The position numbers were made by a program, and so were the translations under genes. The notes beneath the pieces were generated by a model. That model saw nothing but the letters and a program-made list of their open reading frames with translations, did not search any database and was not told where the DNA came from. Source: an uncultured Ruminococcus sp. (GTDB lineage Bacteria; Bacillota; Clostridia; Oscillospirales; Ruminococcaceae). Taken from it: a stretch of DNA of 10,339 bases. Below, in pieces: positions 1 to 5,406 of this stretch (the stretch's first letter is position 1; the number at the start of each line of letters is the position of its first letter). The stretch covers positions 1 to 10,339 of the forward strand of contig CALDFS010000354.1 of assembly GCA_937942105.1 (NCBI GenBank), in the 5' to 3' direction.

Positions 1-129
1 AAAAACGATATTTTCGGTGCAGGCACTCAGAAAGCCGTGAACAATATACTCAAATCCCACGGCTTTTCGCAAAACGGCATAGCAGGCAAAAAGTTCATTG
101 ACCTCATTGGCAATGAACTTCTAAAATAA
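1..129 (+). CDS. C-terminal fragment of a protein with a peptidoglycan-binding-like tail
   Basis: An open frame runs in from the left edge and stops at TAA 127-129, leaving 42 visible residues. The segment DIFGAGTQKAV (residues 3-13), followed about 12 residues later by NGIAGKKF, resembles the D-G-x-F-G-x-x-T-x-x-A-V ... D-G-x-x-G-x-x-T pattern of peptidoglycan-binding repeats found at the ends of cell-wall hydrolases. By family knowledge such a domain would anchor an enzyme to the wall, but the catalytic part lies outside the window, so the function is inferred from a short match only. The gene is convergent with the ribosomal operon. No T-rich terminator follows its stop; the palindrome at 155-173 is the only structure before the opposing terminator. 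It could also be another protein with a chance resemblance. Confidence 0.55.
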   Translation, partial: KNDIFGAGTQKAVNNILKSHGFSQNGIAGKKFIDLIGNELLK

Positions 130-154
130 CCACAAACCATAGCCACACTTGTAG

Positions 155-173
155 GGGCGAACAACGTTCGCCC
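155..173. repeat. GC-rich perfect palindrome, REP-like
   Basis: GGGCGAAC (155-162) and GTTCGCCC (166-173) form a perfect 8-bp inverted repeat with a 3-nt loop (AAC), preceded by TGTAG and followed by GC. It sits in the convergent spacer between the plus-strand gene end and the operon terminator. It is not followed by a T-run on either strand, so it is not a standard intrinsic terminator. Its shape (TGTAGGGGCG...CGCCCGC) resembles short dispersed intergenic palindromes seen in many Clostridia genomes; that family assignment is from memory and cannot be checked in one window. Confidence 0.55.
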
Positions 174-209
174 GCATATCTTGATACCAATGCCCAAATA
201 TAAGCACAT

Positions 210-241
210 AAAAAAGGCTGTACCCTTACGGATACAGCCTT
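210..241 (-). terminator. Rho-independent terminator of the ribosomal operon
   Basis: On the minus strand, AAGGCTGTA (241-233) pairs with TACAGCCTT (222-214), then a T/C mismatch, a CC/GG pair and a GTAA tetraloop, and the stem runs directly into six T residues (215-210). It begins 19 nt after the rplQ stop codon. A stem of 9 plus 2 bp with a GNRA loop and an immediate U-tract is a textbook intrinsic terminator, so the operon ends after rplQ here. Confidence 0.93.
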
Positions 242-260
242 GATTGCTATGCAAAATTTA

Positions 261-602
261 TTAAACCAACTGAATGATAGCCATTTCAGCAGCGTCGCCA
301 CGACGTGGTCCGATCTTGATGATCTTTGTATAGCCGCCGTTTCTGCCCTCATATGAAGGTGCAATATTGTCAAACAGCTTCTTAGCTACGTCTTCCTTAG
401 TTACATAAGAAAGTACCTGACGCTTTGAGTGAAGGTCGCCTGCCTTGCCGAGAGTAATCATTTTCTCAGTCATAGCAGCAACTTCCTTAGCTCTTGTTAC
501 AGTGGTTTCAATCTTACCGTTTTCGAGAAGATAAGTAACCATAGCTCTGAGCATTGCTTTTCTCTGGTCGCTTGTTCTGCCCAATTTTCTTGCGCCTGGC
601 AT
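261..602 (-). CDS. rplQ: 50S ribosomal protein L17
   Basis: A 113-residue protein, the usual length of short bacterial L17. The start MPGARKLGR, the segment RKAMLRAMVTYLLENGKIETT (about residues 16-36) and the end GPRRGDAAEMAIIQL are diagnostic. L17 is a large-subunit protein near the exit-tunnel side that binds 23S rRNA. The ATG at 602 is preceded by AAGGAGTGAG at good spacing. It follows rpoA by 29 nt and is the last gene, ending 19 nt before the intrinsic terminator. Its position after rpoA is conserved across bacteria. Confidence 0.98.
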   Translation of the reverse strand: MPGARKLGRTSDQRKAMLRAMVTYLLENGKIETTVTRAKEVAAMTEKMITLGKAGDLHSKRQVLSYVTKEDVAKKLFDNIAPSYEGRNGGYTKIIKIGPRRGDAAEMAIIQLV

Positions 603-631
603 AGATACTCACTCCTTACTTTTACTATGTG

Positions 632-1588
632 TTATTCCTCTTCGTAGCTCATTTCGAGGCCTAAAGAAGCTAACTTCTCCTTAACCTCGTCGAACGACTT
701 CTTACCGAGGTTTCTAACCTTCATCATTTCTTCCTCGGATTTCTCTATCAGATCGTTTACAGTGTTGATTCCCGCTCTCTTCAAGCAGTTGAAGGATCTA
801 ACCGACAAGTCAAGTTCCTCAATGGTCATCTCAAGGACTTTATCCTTGGACTTATTGTCCTTCTCAGCCAAAATCTCATCAACACTTGTCTCTTCAGAAA
901 GGTTGATAAACAGATTCAGATGCTCGTTGAGGAGTTTGGCTGCCATGGAAACGGCTTCCTTTGCGGATATAACGCCGTCCGTCCATACCTCTAATGTGAG
1001 TTTGTCGTAATCGGTTATCTGTCCAACACGGGTGTTTTCAACCGTATAGTTTACTTTGAGTACAGGGGTGTAAATACTGTCAACGGCGATAATACCAATG
1101 GGTGCATTTGCCATGAGCGCCTTGTTCTTCTCGGCGGAAACATATCCGCGTCCCTTATCAAGAACAATCTCCATGTAAAGCTTGGCACCGGTATCCAGAG
1201 TTGCAATGTGCATATCGGGAACTAAGATCTCGACCTCAGAATCGGTCTTGATATCGCCTGCGGTGACCTCGCACTCGCCCTCCGCTTCGATGTAAACTGT
1301 CTTCGGACCGTCGCAGTAGAGCTTTGCTGTAAGTCCCTTAAGGTTCAGAACGATTTCCGCAACATCTTCCTTAACTCCGGGAATTGTTGATAATTCGTGC
1401 TGTACGCCGTCGATCTTGATAGATGTTACGGCTACGCCCGGGAGAGATGAAAGCAATACACGTCTAAGGCTGTTGCCAATAGTCGTACCGTAGCCGCGCT
1501 CCAAAGGCTCTAAAACAAACTTACCGTATGTTCCGTTACTTTTAAGCTCGACTGTTTCAATATCCGGCTTTTCGATTTTTTCCAGCAT
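632..1588 (-). CDS. rpoA: DNA-directed RNA polymerase subunit alpha
   Basis: A 318-residue alpha subunit, near the family's usual 310-330. The N-terminal domain (about 1-230) dimerises and nucleates assembly of beta and beta'; it shows the conserved ERGYGTTIGNSLRRVLLSSL stretch at residues 30-49. A charged linker is followed by the C-terminal helix-hairpin-helix domain (about 259-318), which contacts UP elements and activators; VRSFNCLKRAGI places R264 at the position equivalent to E. coli R265. An in-frame ATG exists four codons upstream (1600), but GGAGG at 1598-1594 lies five bases before the ATG at 1588 and overlaps the upstream ATG, so MLEKIEKPDIE is the supported start. It sits 171 nt after rpsD, an unusually long gap here that holds inverted repeats and a possible promoter, and 29 nt before rplQ. 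Confidence 0.98.
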   Translation of the reverse strand: MLEKIEKPDIETVELKSNGTYGKFVLEPLERGYGTTIGNSLRRVLLSSLPGVAVTSIKIDGVQHELSTIPGVKEDVAEIVLNLKGLTAKLYCDGPKTVYIEAEGECEVTAGDIKTDSEVEILVPDMHIATLDTGAKLYMEIVLDKGRGYVSAEKNKALMANAPIGIIAVDSIYTPVLKVNYTVENTRVGQITDYDKLTLEVWTDGVISAKEAVSMAAKLLNEHLNLFINLSEETSVDEILAEKDNKSKDKVLEMTIEELDLSVRSFNCLKRAGINTVNDLIEKSEEEMMKVRNLGKKSFDEVKEKLASLGLEMSYEEE

Positions 1589-1593
1589 TATAG

Positions 1594-1598
1594 CCTCC
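1594..1598 (-). promoter_or_regulatory. Shine-Dalgarno deciding the rpoA start
   Basis: GGAGG on the minus strand, five bases upstream of the ATG at 1588. The longer alternative start at 1600 would place this motif inside the coding sequence and has no comparable purine-rich motif at the right distance. Confidence 0.85.
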
Positions 1599-1633
1599 AT
1601 TTCTTATCGGTAATCCGCTGTGCCGCTTAATCT

Positions 1634-1663
1634 ATTATGATAGCATCCTGCATCAGCGGACAA
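1634..1663 (-). promoter_or_regulatory. Possible internal sigma-A promoter upstream of rpoA
   Basis: On the minus strand, TTGTCC (1663-1658) and CATAAT (1639-1634) are separated by 18 bp; they match the -35 consensus at 4 of 6 and the -10 consensus at 5 of 6 positions. The -10 end lies 45 nt before the rpoA ATG. The match is modest and the same bases fall inside an inverted repeat, so this is a candidate only. Confidence 0.3.
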
Positions 1664-1759
1664 AATGCCCTCCCGCCTATGACCGGCTTATAGCTGAGCA
1701 GGCATATCACCATATGTGAACGCTGCCCAGGCTGTAAGCAAGATGAACTCAAAAACTGA

Positions 1760-2356
1760 TTATTTGGAGTACAACTCGACGATCATGTGCTCTTCTACTT
1801 CGTAATCAAGGTCTTCCTTAACCGGCAGTCTTGTTACCTTTGCGGTAAGGTTCTCCTTATCAACTTCGAGCCATGTGGGGATAAGTCTTCCGTTGGTAGC
1901 CTCAACGATTTCCTTGAACTTAACGCTCTTCTTGGAATTTTCACGCAATGCGATAACGTCGCCGACCTTAACTCTGTAGGAAGGAATATCAACTCTTGCG
2001 CCGTTTACGTTGAAGTGACCGTGAGAAACGAGCTGTCTTGCTTCACGTCTTGTGGTGGAAAGACCCATTCTGTAAGCAACGTTGTCAAGTCTGAGTTCGA
2101 GCAGAGTCAGAAGGTTTGCACCGGCCTGACCTTCCATCTTTTCAGCCTTCTCATAAATGTGTCTGAACTGCTTCTCAAGAACGCCGTAGATGAACTTAAG
2201 CTTCTGCTTTTCCTTTAACTGACGTGCGTATTCTGATTCTTTCTTTCTAACGTTTGCCTTGGGGTCTCTTTTAGTTTCCTTGGCAACGCCCATAACCATA
2301 GGGCTGATGCCTAAAGCCTTACACTTTTTAAGTATAGGTTCCTTGTTTAAAGCCAT
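1760..2356 (-). CDS. rpsD: 30S ribosomal protein S4
   Basis: A 198-residue S4, close to the usual 200. The N-terminal segment carries KEKQKLKFIYGVLEKQF (about 48-64), and the S4 RNA-binding domain (about 88-150) contains LELRLDNVAYRMGLSTTRREARQL and HGHFNVNGARVDIPSYRVKVGD. S4 is a primary 16S rRNA binder that starts 30S assembly and is a known translational autoregulator in E. coli and B. subtilis. The N-terminus (MALNKEPILKKCKALG) lacks the four-cysteine zinc site of some S4 proteins and has a single Cys, as in Clostridia-type S4. The ATG at 2356 is preceded by GGAGG at 2370-2366. It is flanked by the two long gaps of the alpha part (134 nt upstream, 171 nt downstream), both with inverted repeats, which suggests its expression is set separately from its neighbours. 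Confidence 0.98.
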   Translation of the reverse strand: MALNKEPILKKCKALGISPMVMGVAKETKRDPKANVRKKESEYARQLKEKQKLKFIYGVLEKQFRHIYEKAEKMEGQAGANLLTLLELRLDNVAYRMGLSTTRREARQLVSHGHFNVNGARVDIPSYRVKVGDVIALRENSKKSVKFKEIVEATNGRLIPTWLEVDKENLTAKVTRLPVKEDLDYEVEEHMIVELYSK

Positions 2357-2490
2357 AATAACTTTCCTCCGTTTTTAATAAATATCAGGTTCTGTGATAT
2401 CCTCAGAAGCCTACGCTTAGAGATATCTGTCCCGACGCCGAGTAAACTTTGGTAAACTCGGTTGCTTATAAATGCATAATAGCGTATAAA
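2357..2490 (-). promoter_or_regulatory. Structured 134-nt leader of rpsD
   Basis: The gap between rpsK and rpsD holds two consecutive inverted repeats. Read on the minus strand, the first (2461-2438) is CCGAGT/ACTCGG with an inner AC/GT pair and a CAAA loop. The second (2427-2396) is GATAT/ATATC plus CTC/GAG plus AAGC/GCTT around a GTAG loop, about 12 bp with small bulges. A third palindrome overlaps the rpsK stop. The rpsD Shine-Dalgarno follows about 26 nt after the second hairpin. Since S4 autoregulates through structured leader RNA in other bacteria, an S4-responsive leader is a reasonable but untested reading. Confidence 0.45.
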
Positions 2491-2498
2491 CTATACGC
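2482..2498 (-). repeat. Perfect hairpin overlapping the rpsK stop codon
   Basis: GCGTATA (2482-2488) and TATACGC (2492-2498) are a perfect 7-bp inverted repeat with a 3-nt loop. On the minus strand the TAG stop of rpsK (2493-2491) lies at the junction of the first arm and the loop. No T-run follows immediately (TATTATGCATTTATAA), so it is not a canonical terminator; it might act as a processing site or 3'-end stabiliser, or form part of the rpsD leader. Confidence 0.5.
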
Positions 2499-2898
2499 GG
2501 CGGCGCTTGGGAGGACGGCAGCCATTGTGAGGTATAGGAGTAACATCCTTGATAAGTCTTACCTCAAGCTCCTCAGACTGCAACGCTCTGATAGCTGCTT
2601 CTCTTCCCTGACCGGGTCCCTTAACGTAAACCTCAACGATCTTAAGACCATGCTCCTTAGCTGCTCTTGCTGCGGTTTCGGCAGCGGTCTGAGCTGCGAA
2701 CGGAGTGGACTTCTTAGAGCCTCTGAATCCCAAGCCTCCTGCGGAAGCCCATGAGATTGCGTTGCCCTGCATATCGGTGATGGTAACGATGGTGTTGTTG
2801 AATGTGGACTGGATATGAACCTGTCCCTGTTCAATGTTCTTTCTTTCTCTGCGGCGGCGAACGGTTGTAACCTTCTTGCCCTTAGTATTCTGAGCCAT
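2491..2898 (-). CDS. rpsK: 30S ribosomal protein S11
   Basis: A 135-residue S11, slightly longer than the common 129 because of a basic N-terminal tail. Recognisable stretches are GQVHIQSTFNNTIVTITDMQG (about 25-45), WASAGGLGFRGSKKSTPFAAQ and the C-terminal PIPHNGCRPPKRRRV. S11 sits on the 30S platform next to S7 and helps shape the E and P sites. The ATG at 2898 has a strong upstream AAGGAGGG that begins right after the rpsM stop, giving a 15-nt gap. After its stop comes the structured spacer before rpsD. Confidence 0.98.
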   Translation of the reverse strand: MAQNTKGKKVTTVRRRRERKNIEQGQVHIQSTFNNTIVTITDMQGNAISWASAGGLGFRGSKKSTPFAAQTAAETAARAAKEHGLKIVEVYVKGPGQGREAAIRALQSEELEVRLIKDVTPIPHNGCRPPKRRRV

Positions 2899-2913
2899 GT
2901 TCTATATCCCTCC

Positions 2914-3282
2914 TTACTTCTTCTTATTTGCGATAGTCTTCTTGGGTCCCTTGCGGGTTCTCGCATTGGTCTTGGTTCTCTGACCTCTTACGGGAAGTCC
3001 TCTGCGGTGACGTGTACCGCGGTAGCAACCAACCTCAATAAGTCTCTTGATGTTGAGCTGAACTTCTCTTCTCTTGTCGCCCTCAACAATAAGATGCTTG
3101 TCGATATATTCACGCAACTTGGCAACATCATCCTCAGAAAGGTCCTTAACTCTGATATCAGGGTCAACGCCGGTTTCCTTGCAGATCTTAGTTGCCGTAG
3201 GCTGACCTATGCCGTAGATGTAGGTGAGAGCCGCTTCGATTCTCTTATCTCTGGGCAGGTCTATACTTGCTATACGAGCCAT
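2914..3282 (-). CDS. rpsM: 30S ribosomal protein S13
   Basis: A 122-residue S13 of normal length. The start MARIASIDLPRDKRIEAALT, the helix-two-turn-helix segment with YIYGIGQPTATKI, and the basic tail YRGTRHRRGLPVRGQRT ... GPKKTIANKKK are diagnostic. S13 lies in the 30S head, contacts the P-site tRNA through its lysine-rich tail and forms bridges to L5 of the large subunit (L5 is also encoded here). The ATG at 3282 is preceded by ATGGAGGTG about 11 bases upstream. It starts 29 nt after rpmJ, the usual infA-rpmJ-rpsM order. Confidence 0.98.
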   Translation of the reverse strand: MARIASIDLPRDKRIEAALTYIYGIGQPTATKICKETGVDPDIRVKDLSEDDVAKLREYIDKHLIVEGDKRREVQLNIKRLIEVGCYRGTRHRRGLPVRGQRTKTNARTRKGPKKTIANKKK

Positions 3283-3311
3283 ATTTTTATGGGCACCTCC
3301 ATTTTTCGTTT

Positions 3312-3425
3312 TTATCCCTGACGCTGCTTGTGCTTGGGGTTAGAGCAAATGACCATTACCTTGCCTTTGCGTCTTATAACCTTGCACTTTTCGCACATGG
3401 GTTTAACTGAAGGTCTTACTTTCAT
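3312..3425 (-). CDS. rpmJ: 50S ribosomal protein L36 (zinc-ribbon form)
   Basis: Read directly on the minus strand: ATG at 3425, stop TAA at 3314-3312, 37 residues, the standard L36 length. The protein begins MKVRPSVKPMCEKCKVI and ends CSNPKHKQRQG. C11, C14, C27 and H32 form the C-x2-C-x12-C-x4-H zinc ribbon of the zinc-binding L36 type. A strong GAAGGAGG lies ahead of the ATG. L36 is the smallest 50S protein and binds 23S rRNA near the base of the L7/L12 stalk. It lies 61 nt after infA and 29 nt before rpsM. The zinc-free L36 paralogue type is ruled out by the intact ligands. Confidence 0.97.
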   Translation of the reverse strand: MKVRPSVKPMCEKCKVIRRKGKVMVICSNPKHKQRQG

Positions 3426-3486
3426 TGGAAATTCCTCCTTCAAATGATCGCGGATTGCTTTTACAATTCGCTATTGTGATTGATTC

Positions 3487-3705
3487 CTATTTAGATCTCC
3501 AGGTGATTCTGCCCTTAGTCAGATCATAAGGAGACATCTCGACCGTAACCTTATCGCCGGGAACGATTCTTATATGGTTCACACCCAGCTTTCCGGATAC
3601 ATAGGCGAGAATCTTGTGACCGTTTGCAAGCTCAACCTGGAACTTTGCACTCGGAAGCGCTTCTAAAACGGTGCCTTCAAGTTCAATTACATCTTCCTTT
3701 GACAT
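3487..3705 (-). CDS. infA: Translation initiation factor IF-1
   Basis: A 72-residue IF-1, exactly the usual length, consisting of a single S1-like OB fold. It begins MSKEDVIELEGTVLEALPSA and carries the conserved FQVELANGHKILAYVSGK, IRIVPGDKVTVEMSPYDL and GRITWR segments. IF-1 occupies the 30S A site and works with IF-2 and IF-3 during initiation. The ATG at 3705 has a purine-rich AGAGGGA about 11 bases upstream. It lies 34 nt after the KOW-domain gene and 61 nt before rpmJ; its gap to rpmJ holds only a weak 5-bp inverted repeat (3463-3477). Confidence 0.98.
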   Translation of the reverse strand: MSKEDVIELEGTVLEALPSAKFQVELANGHKILAYVSGKLGVNHIRIVPGDKVTVEMSPYDLTKGRITWRSK

Positions 3706-3739
3706 TAATAAAATATCCCTCTCTTCTCGTCCGGTCGTT

Positions 3740-4018
3740 TCAGGCTTTGCTTTCCGGGCCTTGGGTCGAAAGCTCTGAAATAAGCCTTTTTAGTTTTTTG
3801 TTGGTCAGCCCGGCAATCTCTATCCGCTTGCCGACAGGTGAAATGTGTTTTACATTCTTTCGCTTGGGCTTTTCAAGCATATGCTCTTTGCCGTCCGCGA
3901 TAAAAACGAAGCGGTCCTCGGCTTCTACTGCAACGTAATAGCCGCCTTGATCTCTGCCTGCAAGTGATTTTACCACCGTGCCTTCGGGTATATTCACAAA
4001 CGCCGTCATAATAATCAT
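3740..4018 (-). CDS. Small KOW-domain RNA-binding-like protein
   Basis: A 92-residue basic protein. Residues about 11-41 (PEGTVVKSLAGRDQGGYYVA followed by FVFIADG) match a KOW motif like that of L14e/L27e-type proteins: a beta-barrel with an exposed G-x-D loop, followed by a lysine/arginine-rich patch (EKPKRKNVKHISPVGKRIEI, about 49-68) and a short helical tail. Proteins of this kind are often annotated as L14E/L6E/L27E-like RNA-binding proteins and are commonly found between map and infA in Clostridia; their exact role is not established, and ribosome or rRNA binding is an inference from fold and neighbourhood. The start ATG (4018) overlaps the map stop by 4 nt (ATGA), which suggests translational coupling. 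A second in-frame ATG at 4009 (MTAFVN) is about eight bases after a GGAA and may be the real start. Confidence 0.85.
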   Translation of the reverse strand: MIIMTAFVNIPEGTVVKSLAGRDQGGYYVAVEAEDRFVFIADGKEHMLEKPKRKNVKHISPVGKRIEIAGLTNKKLKRLISELSTQGPESKA

Positions 4019-4767
4019 TCCGGCAGGGTAAGAATTACCGCACCGTCCGGCGTAATTGCGATTGTGTGCTCAAAATGAGCTGCTAACGACCCGTCGCGGG
4101 TCTTAACGGTCCAGCCGTCAGAAAGAGTTCTTACTGCGGGCTTTCCAAGCGTTATCATCGGCTCAATGGCTATTACCATGCCCGGCAGAAGCCTTGGACC
4201 GTGACCTGCCCGCCCGAAGTTCGGAACCTCCGGCTCCTCGTGAAGCTCTGCTCCAACGCCGTGACCTACATATTCACGGACAACTCCGAACCCTCTTGAC
4301 TCATTATACTCCTGGATCGCTGCCGAAAGATCTCCTATTCTGACGCCCGGCTTTGCCATTTTTATTGCAAGCATCAGGCTTTCCTCAGTCGAAGCAAGAA
4401 GCCTTTGTGCATCCTCGCTGACTTCGCCAACCTTAAAGGTTTTTGTTGAGTCGCCGTGGAAGCCGTCTATATACGCTCCAACGTCCACCGACACAATATC
4501 GCCTTCATGCAGCTTTATATTCGGCGAGGGTATTCCGTGGATAACGGTATCGTTCACCGAAATGCAGGCTGAACCGGGATATCCGGCATAGCCCAGAAAC
4601 GATGGCTTAGCCCCGTGGGAGGTGATGTAGTTGTGAACAACCTTATCAAGCTCCTTGGTGCTCATGCCGGCATGAATGGCATTGCCTGCCGCAATTAATG
4701 AGCCGGCGGTTATCGCGCCGGCGCGGCGCATTTTTTCGAGATCCTTTGATGATTTAATGCTTATCAC
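4015..4767 (-). CDS. map: Methionine aminopeptidase, type I
   Basis: A 250-residue type I enzyme of usual length that removes the initiator methionine from nascent proteins. The pita-bread fold's metal ligands are all visible: D95 and D106 (VSVDVGA ... GFHGDSTKTF), H169 (GHGVG), E202 (AIEPMIT) and E233 (FEHTIAIT); the catalytic histidines are H78 (VIHGIP) and H176 (ELHEEP). The start is GTG at 4767: the following ISIKSSKDLEKMRRAG aligns with the normal family N-terminus, whereas the next Met is residue 13 and would cut into it. It begins 6 nt after the adk TGA and has only a weak GGAAG motif, so translation is probably coupled to adk. Its stop overlaps the next gene's ATG by 4 nt. Confidence 0.97.
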   Translation of the reverse strand: MISIKSSKDLEKMRRAGAITAGSLIAAGNAIHAGMSTKELDKVVHNYITSHGAKPSFLGYAGYPGSACISVNDTVIHGIPSPNIKLHEGDIVSVDVGAYIDGFHGDSTKTFKVGEVSEDAQRLLASTEESLMLAIKMAKPGVRIGDLSAAIQEYNESRGFGVVREYVGHGVGAELHEEPEVPNFGRAGHGPRLLPGMVIAIEPMITLGKPAVRTLSDGWTVKTRDGSLAAHFEHTIAITPDGAVILTLPE

Positions 4768-4773
4768 TTTTTA

Positions 4774-5406
4774 TCACGCTTCCAGTGCTTCGAGCGTAAG
4801 CTTAGAAGTCTGCGCAACCTCTTCCTGACCGATAACGGTAGTAAGCTTGCCCTGAGCGAAGTAGAAATCCTTTAAGGGCGCGGTCTTCTCGTGGTAAACG
4901 CGAAGTCTGTCCAGAACGGTTGCAGGCTCATCGTCCTTACGGATGACGGTTCTGCCTCCGCAGGCGTCACATATTCCTTCAACCTTGGTTGGCTTAAAGT
5001 CAACATGGTAGGAATTTCCGCATCTCTCGCAGACGCGTCTGCCGCTAAGGCGCTTTGCAATCGTTTCATCGGGAACATATATCTCGATTACCTTGTCGAT
5101 GGTAACGCCCATTCTGTCAAGTGCCTCCGCCTGAGGAACAGTGCGGGGGAAGCCGTCTAAAATAAAGCCGTTCTTGCAGTCGTCCTCAGCAATCCTGTCC
5201 TTCAGGATGCCTATAACAACGTCATCGGGGACCAGTGCGCCCGCATCCATATAGCTCTTTGCGGCAAGACCGCTCGGAGTGCCGTTTTTAACTGCTTCTC
5301 TTAACATATTTCCGGTCGAGATTGCGGGGATTCCCTTGGCGTTGCATATAACCTCCGCCTGAGTGCCCTTGCCTGCTCCCGGAGCGCCTAATAATATAAG
5401 ATTCAT
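4774..5406 (-). CDS. adk: Adenylate kinase, zinc-LID form
   Basis: A 210-residue long-type adenylate kinase that interconverts ATP plus AMP and 2 ADP in the cytosol. The P-loop GAPGAGKGT is at residues 7-15, the AMP-binding region includes STGNMLR (30-36) and DGFPRT (84-89), and the LID domain (about 120-160) carries C126-x2-C129 and C146-x2-C149, a structural zinc site typical of Gram-positive enzymes. Catalytic arginines lie in SGRRVC and LDRLRVYH. ATG at 5406 follows an AGGAAAT. The gene ends with two in-frame stops, TGA then TAA (4776-4771). It lies 114 nt after secY; the spacer contains competing inverted repeats and a run of six T, unlike the tight packing elsewhere. Confidence 0.98.
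   Translation of the reverse strand: MNLILLGAPGAGKGTQAEVICNAKGIPAISTGNMLREAVKNGTPSGLAAKSYMDAGALVPDDVVIGILKDRIAEDDCKNGFILDGFPRTVPQAEALDRMGVTIDKVIEIYVPDETIAKRLSGRRVCERCGNSYHVDFKPTKVEGICDACGGRTVIRKDDEPATVLDRLRVYHEKTAPLKDFYFAQGKLTTVIGQEEVAQTSKLTLEALEA

Larger units (their letters stand above)
1589..1759 (-). promoter_or_regulatory. Structured 171-nt spacer between rpsD and rpoA
   Basis: No convincing ORF lies here. On the minus strand, TGGGCAG pairs with CTGCTCA (7 bp including one G-U), extended outward by GC/GC, and encloses a second stem CATAT-GGTG-ATATG; the whole structure spans 1732-1693. Further down, TCCGCTG (1660-1654) can pair with CAGCGGA (1620-1614), with smaller internal stems such as CTAT-CATA-ATAG. 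The spacer ends with the rpoA ribosome binding site. Nearly all other gaps are under 62 nt, so this stretch probably carries an internal promoter, an RNA regulatory element or an RNA processing site. Which of these is not determined by the sequence. Confidence 0.45.

Noticed and set aside
1589..1600. Four-codon longer rpoA start at 1600
   Set aside because: The GGAGG ribosome binding site overlaps it and is correctly placed for the ATG at 1588, which also fits the family N-terminus.
2455..2498. Possible promoter in the rpsK-rpsD gap (TATAAG as -10)
   Set aside because: The -10-like hexamer is good, but the hexamer at 17-bp spacing (TAGTTT) matches the -35 consensus at only two positions; AT-rich sequence alone explains it.
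2559..2966. Minus-strand open frame in another frame over rpsK/rpsM
   Set aside because: Arginine/serine-rich translation typical of an out-of-frame reading; overlaps both real genes and has no family similarity that I recognise.
2815..3321. Plus-strand open frame (168 codons) opposite rpsM and rpsK
   Set aside because: Shadow of conserved minus-strand genes; hydrophobic, low-information translation and no supported ribosome binding site.
3463..3477. ACAAT/ATTGT inverted repeat between infA and rpmJ
   Set aside because: Only 5 bp and AT-rich, with no T-run; expected by chance at this length.
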